Assembly: GCF_003576645.1 (NCBI RefSeq)
Contig: NC_044925.1
Span: 12,639,045-12,703,044, forward strand
Length of the DNA stretch: 64,000 nt
Direction: 5' to 3'
Source of the DNA: Ipomoea triloba
Taxonomy: Eukaryota; Streptophyta; Magnoliopsida; Solanales; Convolvulaceae
Numbering within the stretch: the stretch's first letter is position 1; each line of letters opens with the position of its first letter. Shown piece after piece: positions 20,979 to 32,163 of this stretch. The translations under genes were made by a program, and so were the position numbers. The notes beneath the pieces were generated by a model. The model was given only the letters and a program-made list of their open reading frames with translations, did no database searches and was not told the origin of the DNA.

Positions 20979-22941
20979 TGTTAGGAATAAATTGTAATAG
21001 TTTTAATTAGCCAAATTGTATTTTTAGAAATTCCCAATTTTATTTTTAGAGTATAGTTATTTAACCCTGAAGTCAAAATCATGACTTAGAATGGTAAGAA
21101 TTATTGTAAAATAGAGTTCACCATGTCATGATACTTGTAAATCATTTGCTTCTATTACAATGTATGAGATTAGGTTGGGAGGTGGAGATGAACCAAATAT
21201 CTTTTTCAAGATGGTACAAGTTCGAAACTCAAGCTAACCAATTTTATTTTTTGAGCTTGAGTTTGGGGTAGAGGAGGAGGTTGATGTGCAAGTTAGGGGA
21301 AGAAGAGTCAAAGTCAAAGGTCAAATGGAAGACCAAAGGAGCGAAAGTTTGTAGTGTCTAAAGCTATACCATACGCTATCAAAGAACAAGTATGATCAAA
21401 TATATTATCCTGATAATATTAACCAATGAGTTAATATGAAGCATTGGTTAGAGATTTTAGCATTATACCTATTGGTTTAGAGTTTGAATCCCACTTATAA
21501 CATTTTAGTCTTTGGAGACTAAGTTGGGGAGCTAGTTTTGACACAGCTGAATGCGTAGAGCCGTAGACTACACCAAGGAGTCGAAGGCAACTTTGTAGTC
21601 ACGAGGAACTTGCCAAAGGCGCGTAGACTACACCTCCACTACACATGCGTGAAGACCAACATAAATGAATTGGGGTGTAACTTTGGAGTGGAACTACACT
21701 TAGCCAAATTTCAAAAGCCATATTTTTGGAAACTAGTACGTGATAAAGTTGCGAAGAAGATCAAATTAACATTTAAGTTGGTGATTTTATGAATATAATT
21801 AATCAAGCTCAAGCAAGAATCACCAGGAAAGTATTTTTTATAGATCAACTTGCCAAAAATCAAATCAAAGAAAGCAACGAAGTCAAGAATATCAAGCTCA
21901 GAAGGTAACAAAGTAAAAAATTGGAGGCTTCAAGTTTCAAGAATCAATCAAGCCGAATTAGAAGACTTTTTGAGCAAATTGCAGAGGTAATTTTTCAAAA
22001 ATTACCACAGACATTAAATGTTGCAGATTAATTTGGCAAGGCTATACTATCAGATCAAGTGAATGTTCAAAATTTGAATTTTCACAACGGGCAAATAACT
22101 TTTCGAGTTATAAAAGGCCCAAGAAGACTTGAAGACAAGGATGTGATTTTTAGAAGAGATTTTAGACGTGATCAAGAATTACGAAATTAAGAAATGCTGA
22201 TATTGAGCTATACACGAGAGAAAATCAAGTCTTAGAAAAGAAATATTTATTTCTTGTAAAAACATATTTACCGAGTGTAGAAAGATGGAGAGTAGTAAGG
22301 AGTTGTGAAATCCTTGATTAAGTGTAGTTGTGTGTGAGACACTCGGGGGATCTAAGTGTAGCTTTGTGTGAGACACTTGGTTGGTGTAGGGCGTAGCTTT
22401 GTGCGAGGCGCTCGGAGTTGAGTGTAGCTTTGTGCGAGACACTTGGGAGTGCTTGGGTAGCACTGGTGTTTCGCTATCTCATTCACCCAAATACAAATAG
22501 TGAATTCCCTCTTTGGAGTGAAAGGAGAAGAGTGGACTAGGAGGATTACACCACCCCTGAACCACTATATATAAATCTCTTTCTTTATTTACTTTACAGT
22601 ACTTTACTTACTTTACTTATTTAACTCACTAACCCAATTCAAACTGTGTTGATTTATCTATCTGGGTTTGTGTGTTTCCACGTTTGTATGTGGTTCAAAC
22701 TTTGCATACCTGTTATTTGAGCTATTTCAGAATATTCCCTCGTGTTGCATGCGATATATCTATTCAGTTTTACGTAGTTGTTATTTATAACACTTAATAG
22801 TTCGTATACTCTGCTGTGCATTTCAAGTTGAATTAATTCACTTGAAACTATTTTTGGTTGAACTGTTATAAAGTTTTAAATTGTTAGAAAAGACTATTCA
22901 CCCCCACCTCTGGACATTTCAGAACCCAATCGAGACCAACA
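20979..22941 (+). mobile_element. Solo LTR, probably Ty1/copia, family A copy 3
   Basis: The LTR runs TGTTAGGAATAA to CGAGACCAACA with a perfect 5-bp duplication CACTT (20974-20978 and 22942-22946). It lies in the spacer of an array unit: the left flank TTTTGTATTCAC and right flank TTTCAAAAAATACTTT are contiguous in other units. It shares blocks with copies 1 and 2, including ACCACTATATATAAATCTCT near 22560 and the 25-bp repeat (22310-22450). No internal domain is present. Confidence 0.85.
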
Positions 22942-22989
22942 CACTTTTTTCAAAAAATACTTTAATGTGCAACTTAGGATTGTAATGGA

Positions 22990-23060
22990 ATTCGGCAGGT
23001 CAGATTTGTTTTCCTATTTGAGTTGAAATCCTTAGGTCGCTGGTTCGAATCCGGCAGGTG
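22990..23060 (+). pseudogene. tRNA-Tyr 3' fragments
   Basis: A short 3'-end piece (TTCGGCAGGTCAGA, 22990-23003) is followed by intron end plus exon 2 (23017-23060) with the T-loop TTCGAAT intact, but the 3' acceptor strand is lost at GGCAGGT. The 5' half is missing. Confidence 0.8.
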
Positions 23061-23100
23061 CTTTGCTTTGTTTTCCTATAAAGAGCTTATAAGAAAAGAA

Positions 23101-23138
23101 GTCATTGCCAAGGATACTTACCACTATACTACAACGAC
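23101..23138 (-). pseudogene. tRNA-Asp pseudogene, large internal deletion
   Basis: Only the 3' acceptor end and the 5' acceptor plus D-arm remain. About 34 nt spanning the T-arm and anticodon arm are gone. Confidence 0.85.
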
Positions 23139-23515
23139 TTGTGCTGGTACACCAAGACAATCACATATTCCTATTTATAGTAGACTCAATACAATGTGTG
23201 CGTGTGGCTGTCGATTTCAAATAAAAAAAGCTTTATTTAATAATAGTAACACTTCTTAGTGTAACAATATATAGACCGTGCATCGCACGTCGTTTGTGGG
23301 TGTGTAGCATGAGCATTACGGAGTAGAACTTACTAAACTTGATGACACAATATATAGACCGTGCACCGCACGTTGTTTGTTGGTGAATTATGAATGTTTA
23401 TTTGGGCACGTTGTTTGTTGGTGAATTATGAATGTTTATTTGGGTGTGTAGCATGTAGCATGAGCATTACGGAGTTTGGGAGTGGAGCTTAACTAGATGT
23501 CCTGAAAGGAAATGA

Positions 23516-23587
23516 CGCCGTTATCGGGAATCGAGCACGGGTCTCCCGCGTGACAGGCGAGAATACTCACCACTATACTACAACGAC
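23516..23587 (-). pseudogene. tRNA-Asp-like gene (GTC anticodon), T-arm damaged
   Basis: It is full length (72 nt) with anticodon GTC and an intact D-arm and anticodon stem. The T-loop is CTCGATT and two T-stem pairs are lost (49-65, 52-62). The changes fall in the B box, so Pol III transcription is doubtful. Confidence 0.8.
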
Positions 23588-24375
23588 TTGTGCAGCACAA
23601 CAAGCCAGTCACATATTTCTATTTCTAGTAGACCAAATATAATACAATGTATGCGTGTGGCTGTCGATTTCAAATCAAACTAATACATGTCGTAGTCACT
23701 GCTGAGTTTATTATATTATTACTTTATAATGTAAAAGTTCAATAATTAACCATCATTTATATTCATATTTACATCCATTACCATCAACAAACTATAAGTA
23801 TATATACAAATCCAAGTAAAATTATAATTTACATGAAACATTAATCAATTCTCATGAATAATCACGATAATGTCAAAGATTATGATTTACAAATTTCATT
23901 TGTTTCGATCTTGAGATATAAAATTGACTACCATAGCTACTAAAAGTAATTAGCGTTCAACATGACATTAATCTCAATTCTAAAATCAAATATTAACTCA
24001 TATTTTTAAGATTATTTTTTGTATTCGCATATTTCAAAAAATATTTTTAATAGCTGTTTTTATTAATTGCATCTTCAGTTATAAATATCAAACTTATAAA
24101 TCAACATAGGTCTTTCATAAAAAAAAAGCTTTATTTAATAATAGTAACACATCTTAGCATCTTAACATAACAATAATCATTATAATATATAGACCGTGCA
24201 TCGCACGGGTATCATGATAGTAATAATAACAAGGGTTGTTTATTGGTGAATCATGAATGTTTATTTGGGTGTGTAGCTTGAGCATTACGGAGTTTGGTCT
24301 AACTTAACTAGATGTCCTGCAAGTAGAGAAAAGTGGAAGAACCTTCTTATTTCGCTAATGAAAGCTATTATTAGC

Positions 24376-24513
24376 ACTGACTTTAGCTCAGTTGGTATGA
24401 AAGCTATTATTAGGTAGAGCGGAGGACTTGACTTTAGCTCAGTTGGTATGAAAGCTATTATTAGGTAGAGCGGAGGACTGTACTTGGAGTATAGCGAACC
24501 AGCAGGTCGGATT
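24376..24513 (+). pseudogene. Rearranged tRNA-Tyr pseudogene with doubled 5' half
   Basis: The D-arm is interrupted after CAGTTGGTA by TGAAAGCTATTATTA, the unit's own upstream flank, and the whole interrupted 5' half is then repeated. The 3' part lacks most of exon 2. The pattern is a stepwise tandem duplication. Confidence 0.85.
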
Positions 24514-24536
24514 ACTAAAGAGCTTAAAGGAAAAGA

Positions 24537-24608
24537 CGCCGTTGCCGGGGATCGAACCCGGGTCTCTCGCGCAACAGGTGGGGATACTCACCACTATACT
24601 ACAACGAC
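24537..24608 (-). pseudogene. tRNA-Asp-like gene with anticodon changed to GTT
   Basis: The acceptor stem, D-arm and T-arm match the intact consensus exactly, including T-loop TTCGATC. Only the anticodon arm is altered: loop CTGTTGC (anticodon position GTT, which would be Asn), with two stem mismatches (28-42, 30-40). The internal promoter looks good, so a transcript is possible. Identity as a working tRNA is doubtful. Confidence 0.75.
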
Positions 24609-24738
24609 TTGTGCGGCACACCAAGAAAGTCACATATTCCTGTTTCCAGTAGACCCAATACAATGTGTGCGTGTGGCTGTGGATATCAAATCAAACTAAT
24701 ACATGTCGTAGTCACTGCTGAGTTTATTATATTATTAC

Positions 24739-25586
24739 TGTAATACCCTGATTTTTCACCAAATTATTCAATTGGGAAATAGTGTTCATCTTTATGAGAG
24801 AAAAAGAAAGTATTTATTTATATTGTTGAGATTTGAACGCTATACCTCTACTATTGAACACTACAATCTTAACCTTCAAGCCATCAAAATTCTTTATTCC
24901 TCAAAGTCCATTTGAAACCTTATTCTCATCATCATTATTACTAGTAATATTATTATTATTAGTATGATTATCATTATGAGTACTATTATTAATATTGTTA
25001 TTAAACTATATAATTAAATATAATTATGCACTTTGGTAATGTATATTATATATGTATATGTAGTATACGTATGTATATATTACTTTTAAATATAAACATT
25101 TTTACATACATATATATGTAAGTGTGTATATATATTACTATTATATATATGGAATACTATGTGTACGTATATATATGTAAACATGTATATATGTATGTGT
25201 ATCTATCCAATACATTTTCTTCTATTAATCATAAAAAAAAAATATTTATTTAAATGTGATTGGATATGATTAGGAGGTTACATGAGTTACAATTTCTAAT
25301 TTATTATATTTATTATTATGTTTAATGATGATTAGATGAGGATGAGTGGATGTCTTCTACCACTCCTCCTTTTTCTCCTCCCCTTTTACCGAAAAAAAAA
25401 TTAGAAGTGGAGAATTAATCTTCTTCTTCCTCCTTCTCCCCCATATGCCGTCAACTTCATCCTAAAAGAAAAAGAAATTTATCATCTTCTTGTTTCTTCA
25501 AGAGTTGGAATATATATCCCTAAGCCTATGATGTGGGTGATAGAAGAAGAGACCTTGAATATTTGAAGGTGTAGAGAAATTTGGAA
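24739..25586 (+). mobile_element. Inserted LTR-like fragment replacing part of an array unit
   Basis: The unit spacer stops at ATTATTAC and resumes at GAAACATTAATCAAG. Between them are 848 bp starting TGTAATACCCTGATTTTTCA, like the start of plant Ty3/gypsy LTRs. Compared with other units about 130 bp of spacer is missing, so this is an insertion with deletion or a recombinant. It contains TA-rich repeats (25020-25210) and C/T-rich sequence (25355-25445). No target duplication, no ORF of note. Confidence 0.5.
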
Positions 25587-26153
25587 GAAACATTAATCAA
25601 GTCTCATGAATAATCACGATGATGTCAAAGATTATGATTTACAAATTTCATTTGTTTCGATCTTGAGCTATAAAATTGACAACCATAGCTACTAAAAGTA
25701 ATTAGCTTTCAACATGACATTAATCTCAATTCTAAAATCAAATATTAACTCATATTTTTAAGGTTATTTTTTGTGTTCACATATTTCAAAAATTATTTTT
25801 AATAGGTGTTTTGATTAATTGTATCTTTAGTTATAAATATCAAATGTTGTTATATAATCAAACTTATAAATCAACATAGGTCTTTTATAAAAAAAAGCTT
25901 TACTTAATAATAGTAACACATCTTAACATCTTAACAAAATAGCAATCATTATAATATATAGACTGTGCATCGCATGTGTTCATGATAGTAATAATAACAA
26001 GGGTTGTTTGTTGGTGAATCATGAATGTTTATTTGGGTGTGTAGCTTGAGTATTACGGAGTTTGGTAGTGTAACGTAACTACCATATGCATTACTAATGT
26101 TTTGTTTGCTTAAGCTTTGCTTTGTTTTCCAATAAAGAGCTTAATGGAAAAGA

Positions 26154-26225
26154 CGCCGTTGCCGGGGATCGAACACGGGTCTCCCGCGTGACAGGCGGGG
26201 ATACTCACCACTATACTACAACGAC
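26154..26225 (-). tRNA. tRNA-Asp(GTC), best-preserved copy
   Basis: Read on the minus strand it folds as a standard 72-nt tRNA without intron: acceptor GTCGTTG/CAACGGC, D-loop with GG at 18-19, anticodon stem CCCGC/GCGGG with loop CTGTCAC (anticodon GTC), T-loop TTCGATC, discriminator G. The only flaw is a T-C mismatch at 52-62. A CACAA motif lies directly upstream (minus strand) and a TTTT terminator follows the 3' end by a few bases. No tRNA-Tyr is left in this unit. It would decode Asp GAC/GAU in the cytosol if transcribed. Confidence 0.75.
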
Positions 26226-27176
26226 TTGTGTGATACACCAAGAAAGTCACATATTTCTGCTTCCAGTAGACCCTATACAATGTGTGCGTGTGGCTGTGGA
26301 TTTCAAATCAAACTAATACATGTCGTAGTCGCTGCTGAGTTTATTATATTATTACTTTATAATGTAAAAATTCAAAAATTAACCATCATTTATATTCATA
26401 TTTACATCCAATACCATCAACAAACTACAAGTATATATACAAATCCAAATAAAATTATAATTTACATGAAACATTAATCAAGTCTCATGAATAATCACGA
26501 TAATGTCAAAGATTATGACTTTCAAATTTCATTTGTTTCGATCTTGAGATATAAAATTGACTACCATAGCTACTAAAAGTAATTAGCGTTCAACATGACA
26601 TTAATCTCAATTCTAAAATCAAATATAAACTCATATTTTTAAGGTTATTTTTTGTGTGCAAATATTTCAAAAATTAATTTTAATAGGTGTTTTGATTAAT
26701 TGTATCTTCAGTTATAAATATCAAATGTCATTATATAATCAAACTTATAAATCAACATAGGTCTTTAATAAAAAAAAGCTTTATTTAATAATAGTAACAC
26801 ATATTAGCATCTTAACATAATAGCAATCATTATAATATATAGACTGTGCATCGCACGTGGATCATGATAGTAATAATAACAAGGGTTGTTTGTTGGTGAA
26901 TCATGAATGTTTATTTGGGTGTGTAGGTTGTTTGTTGGTGAATCATGAATGTTTATTTGGGTGTGTAGCTTGAGCGTTGGTGAATCATGAATGTTTATTT
27001 GGGTGTGTAGCTTGAGCATTACGGAGTTTGGTAGTGTAACTTAACTAGATGTCCTGCAAGTAGAGAAAAGTGTAAGAACCTATTAAAATTAAAATTAACT
27101 TAACCTATTAAAATTAAAATTAACTTCCAACGATTCTGGGCTTCTTATTTCGCTTTAATCCATATATAGTTAGAGA

Positions 27177-27199
27177 TGGTTCGAATCCAGCAGGTCAGA
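27177..27199 (+). pseudogene. tRNA-Tyr 3'-end fragment
   Basis: Only the T-arm and acceptor 3' strand remain (GGTTCGAATCCAGCAGGTCA), with one acceptor substitution. Confidence 0.75.
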
Positions 27200-27237
27200 T
27201 TACTAATGTTTTGTTTGATTAAGCTTTGCTTTGTTGA

Positions 27238-27309
27238 CGCTGTTGCCGGGGATCGAACCTGGGTCTCCTGCATGACAGGCGGGGATACTCACCACTATAC
27301 TACAACGAC
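27238..27309 (-). pseudogene. tRNA-Asp-like gene (GTC), several stem mismatches
   Basis: Full length with anticodon GTC and T-loop TTCGATC, but stem pairs 3-70, 29-41 and 51-63 are mismatched and loop position 38 is T. The changes around the anticodon are CpG transitions (CCCGCG to CCTGCA on the plus strand). Confidence 0.75.
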
Positions 27310-28168
27310 TTGTGCGGCACACCAAGAAAGTCACGTATTCCTGTTTCCAGTAGACCCTATACAATGTGTGCGTGTGGCTGTGGATTTCAAATCAAACTAA
27401 TACATGTCGTAGTCTCTGCTAAGTTTATTATATTATTACTTTATAATGTAAAAATTCAATAACCATCATTTATATTCATATTTACATCCAATACTATCAA
27501 CAAATTACAAGTATATATACAAATCCAAGTAAAATTATAATTTACATGAAACATTAATCAAGTCTCATGAATAATCACGATAATGTCAAAGATTATGATT
27601 TTCAAATTTCATTTGTTTTGATCTTGAGATATAAAATTGACTATCATAGGTACTAAAAGTAATTAGCGTTCAACATGACATTAATCTCAATTCTAAAATC
27701 AAATATTAACTCATATTTTTAAGGTTATTTTTTGTATTCACTTATTACAAAAAATATTTTTAATAGGTGTTTTTATTAATTGTATCTTCAGTTATAAATA
27801 TCAAATGTCATTATATAATCAAACTTATAAATCAACATAGGTCTTTAATAAAAAAAAAGCTTTATTTAATAATAGTAACACATGTTAGCATCTTAACATT
27901 ACAATAATCATTATAATATATAAACTGTGCATCGCACGGGTATCATGATAGTAATAATAACAAGGGTTGTTTGTTGGTGAATCATGAATGTTTATTTGGG
28001 TTTGTAGCTTGAGCATTACGGAGTTTGGTAGTGTAAATTAACTAGATGTCCTGCAAGTAGAGAAAAGTGGAAGAATCTAGTAAAATTAACTTCAAACGAT
28101 TCTGGGCTTCTTATTTCGCTTTAATCCATATGCACTAAGGGACTACTCAATGAAAGCTATTATTAGCA

Positions 28169-28261
28169 CCGACTTTAGCTCAGTTGGTAGACCGGAGGAC
28201 TATAGTTGGAGTAATTTGAGTTGAAATCCTTAGGTCGCTGGTTTGAATCCAGCAGGTCGGA
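28169..28261 (+). pseudogene. tRNA-Tyr-like gene with intron, anticodon ATA
   Basis: It is full length at 93 nt with a 20-nt intron (TTGGAGTAATTTGAGTTGAA) after position 37 and acceptor CCGACTT/AGGTCGG. The anticodon is ATA rather than GTA, a D-stem pair is lost (TAGACC for TAGAGC) and the T-loop is TTTGAAT, losing C56. The promoter B box is weakened. Confidence 0.8.
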
Positions 28262-28830
28262 TTACTAATGTTTTGTTTGATTAAGCTTTGATTTGTTTTC
28301 CTATAAAATCCTTAGGTCGCTGGTTTGAATCCGGTAGGTCGGATTAGTAATGTTTTGTTTGATTAAGCTTTGATTTGTTTTCCTATAAAATCCTTAGGTC
28401 GCTGGTTTGAATCCGGCAGGTCGGATTACTATGATTTGTTTTCTTATAAAATCCTTAGCTCGCTGGTTTGAATCCGGCAGGTCGGATTACTAATGTTTTG
28501 TTTGATTAAGCTTTGATTTGTTTTCCTATAAAATCCTTAGGTCGCTGGTTTGAATCCGGCAGGTCGGATTACTAATGTTTTGTTTGATTATGCTTTGATT
28601 TGTTTTCCTATAAAATCTTGTTTTGTTTGATTAAGCTTTGATTTGTTTTCCTATAAAATCTGTTTTGTTTGATTAAGCTTTGATTTGTTTTCCTATAAAA
28701 TCCTTAGGTCGCTGGTTTGAATCCGGTTGTTTTCCTATAAAATCCTTAGGTCGCTGGTTTGAATCCGGCAGGTCGGATTACTAATGTTTTGTTTGATTAA
28801 GCTTTGATTTGTTTTCCTATAAACATGGCT
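28226..28830 (+). repeat. Local tandem repeat made of tRNA-Tyr 3' halves
   Basis: A block of about 80 bp is repeated six to seven times, some copies truncated. It holds exon 2 of tRNA-Tyr (from ATCCTTAGGTCGCTGG to AGGTCGGATTAC) plus the intergenic piece TAATGTTTTGTTTGATTAAG to TTTTCCTATAAA. Each junction joins CCTATAAA to AATCCTTAGG, so exon 2 begins exactly at the junction, with a 2-3 A microhomology. Each copy keeps a B-box-like TTTGAATCC but no A box. Confidence 0.85.
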
Positions 28831-28842
28831 TAAAGGAAAAAA

Positions 28843-28914
28843 CATCGTTGCCAGGGATCGAACCCGGGTTTCCCGCATGACAAGCAGGGATACTCACCAC
28901 TATACTACAACAAC
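28843..28914 (-). tRNA. tRNA-Asp(GTC)-like gene, foldable with wobble pairs
   Basis: All stems can pair: acceptor GTTGTTG/CAACGAT (with G-T wobbles), anticodon stem CCTGC/GCGGG, T-stem CCGGG/CCTGG. Anticodon GTC and T-loop TTCGATC are present; loop positions 32 and 38 are T. It diverges from neighbours in several places yet keeps pairing. Function is possible but unproven. Confidence 0.6.
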
Positions 28915-29855
28915 TTGTGCGATACACTAAGAAAGTTCCTGTTTCCAGTAGACCCAATACAAAGTGTGCGTGTGGCTGTCGATTTCAAATCAAACTAATA
29001 CATGTCGTAGTCACTGCTGAGTTTATTATATTATTACTTTATATTGTAAAAATTCAAAAATTAACCATCATTTATATTCATATTTACATCCAATACCATC
29101 AACAAACTACAAGTATATATACAAATCCAAGTAAAATTATAATTTACATGAAACATTAATCAATTCTCATGAATAATCACGATAATGTCAAAGATTATAT
29201 GATTTTCAAATTTCATTTGTTTCGATCTTGAGCTATAAAATTGACAAACATAGCTACTAAAAGTAATTAGCGTTCAACATGACATTAATCCATAGCTACT
29301 AAAAGTAATTAGCGTTCAACATGACATTAATCTCTAGCTACTAAAAGTAATTAGCGTTCAACATGACATTAATCTCAATTCTAAAATCAAATATTAACTC
29401 ATATTTTTAAGGTTATTTTTTGTATTCACATGTTTCAAAAAATATTTTTAATAGGTGTTTTTATTAATTGTATCATCAGTTATAAATATCAAATGTCATT
29501 ATATAATCAAACTTATAAATCAACATAAGTCTTTCATAAAAAAAAGCTTTATTTAATAATAGTAACACATCTTAGCATCTTAACATAACAACAACCATTA
29601 TAATATATAGACCGTGCATCGCACGGGTATCATGATAGTAATAATAACAAGGGTTGTTTGTTGGTGAATCATGAATGTTTATTTGCGTTTGTAGCTTGAG
29701 CATTACGGAGTTTGGTAGTGTAACTTAACTAGATGTCTTGCAAGTAGAGAAAAGTGGAAGAACCTATTAAAATTAACTTCAAACGATTCTGGGCTTCTTA
29801 TTTCGCTTTAATCCATATGCACTAAGAGACCACTCAATGAAAGCTATTATTAGCA

Positions 29856-29948
29856 TTGACTTTAGCTCCGTTGGTAGCGTGGAGGAGTATAGTTGGAGTA
29901 ATTTGAGTTGAAATCCTTAGGTCGCTGGTTCGAATTCGGTAGGTCGGA
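29856..29948 (+). pseudogene. tRNA-Tyr-like gene, anticodon arm altered
   Basis: 93 nt with the 20-nt intron and T-loop TTCGAAT intact, but the acceptor 5' end is TTGACTT, the anticodon region reads GGAGTATAG and the D-loop is CTCCGTTGGTAGCGTG. It has an almost identical duplicate at 58048. The paired tRNA-Asp is cut to about 5 nt (30012-30016). Confidence 0.8.
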
Positions 29949-30048
29949 TTACTAATGTTTTGTTTGATTAAGCTTTGCTTTGTTTTCCTATAAAAAGCTT
30001 AAAGGAAAAAACGCCCCGGCTCGGCTTGAGCATTACGGAGTTTGGTAG

Positions 30049-30191
30049 TGTAACACCCCGGCTCGGCTTACTGTACATCCGGAGTAGTTACCGCCACACA
30101 GAGAGTGAATTCTATCATCCCTTGACAAACTCCACTCTAGGTGCACAGGCTAAAAGGGAACTCTGCTTTACAACAACTACCACCCAACATA

Positions 30192-30241
<50 letters not shown>

Positions 30242-32002
30242 AGCTGACTAGGGTTAGCTAAGCTGCACATACATAGCAACATATATATACATAGATCTGC
30301 CCATTGGGCCAAAAATACAAGTTTCGGGTTGTTCACGACCCTACTGATCAGGTTTAGAAACCACTATGGTTATAGAAAGGAACATTTTCACAAAAGAGCT
30401 ACCCATGGCGTTTCTTAAGGGTACATCACCTATTCTATCTAACGGTACACTGGACCAGTGTACGTGCCCCACACCGCATGCCATTCACCCTCGAACCATG
30501 TAAGGTGGTCCAAAAAGCGACACGTGACATTCTCCATGGACCACTCGGCCCATGTCTCCGGAGGACTTGGGTCCCAGAGGTAGGGGTAGTGAACGATGAA
30601 CTCTAGGGGATTACTTCCCTTTAACACTTCAATAGGATAAAAGCCAAAACGAGCTTGGACTTCGTCAGAGTAATTAGCTAGATCATCAGGGACGGGAGAA
30701 CTATCTGAAACAAGAGAGGTAACTGGAACAGGAGCAGCATAACCAGGTGCACAAGGGTCGGCAACCTCCATGAACTGTACATACATGTCATAAACCATCC
30801 CTCGACACACATATACCGGCGAACCCTTGGAGTTCACTGGGCTACATGAACCCACACTAGATGACATCTGTTATTTTACACAACGAAGTGTAGTTAGAAC
30901 GACGGCTAAGTAAGGAAATCCATGGGTCACTCAAAACTAAACAAAGGTTTTGCAATATAGACATTGGAAAGCTTTATAACTTTACCCATTGGTTGAGACC
31001 CTACCTGCAAATAGTGAATATGAATTGAAACAACATTATGAAATCCCATCCCTCTTCGACGAGGTCTCGTAATAATCCTTTACTCACTAAGGAATTCATT
31101 ACTTGACACGTCATTAATCGTGTAAGATTAGAATTTTAGTCTTTCCAGACTAGTTTATTCAACCTTTCATCGCAAGTAATTTCCACCAGATTTCATCTTA
31201 AGGAGAGAGTGTTCATCAGTACGCTTTGGTGCTCAAATATTCATTACATCTTTCTTTAGCTTAGTTACAGAGTAACTATATTCTCATATTCAAGTTTCAC
31301 TTAGTTTCTTCTTAGAAAGCGTGAGGCCTTTGGAGTTTCCTCCTCCTTCCTTTTGTTTTGACCACTTGGATCTTGACTCGGGTTCAGTGGTCATCCCCTG
31401 GTCTAACACGGATCCCCTGGACTTATAGGATCGTTAGAATGATTCCTAGCTGGCCTAACTAGGTTCATTAAAATGACACCTACCCGAACTTTATTGGAGT
31501 AACTATACTTTAAGTGTGCACACCCCCATAGGATTACCTCATCCTATGAGTTATACAATACTCGGCGAATAGACTTCGCCCATAAGTATGGATGGATCAT
31601 ACAACATAACAACCACTGGGAAATGGTACTTTCAGCCACACTTTATCCCGTTGGCTAATCAAGGTCCTTCTCAACTTACTAGAAACTAAGGTTTTTAAAG
31701 ACATTTATTCTTTCTTTCATTCCTTGAATCAATTAGCATTTTTAGATATACATTATGCTCAAGTCCAATACTTGAAACCGGTTAACACTTTAACCAATGT
31801 CAAGAGTTTCCTTTCTTAAGAAACTTTGATAGTACATTAATTACCATCCAACGTGGTAATTAAGTGTAACTATCATGAATTTTCCAGTATCACATTTCAT
31901 ACGTACGTAACATACAACATATATATATATATAACATAACACCTCACAACATGTATATATATACGTACGGCACATATACCATATATATAATATAACCTCT
32001 TC

Positions 32003-32053
<51 letters not shown>

Positions 32054-32131
32054 CACAAAGCTGTACATATAATCATGTATATAATATAACACTTTCCTGG
32101 TGCATATATATATTTTTCCTACATAAGCATG

Positions 32132-32163
<32 letters not shown>

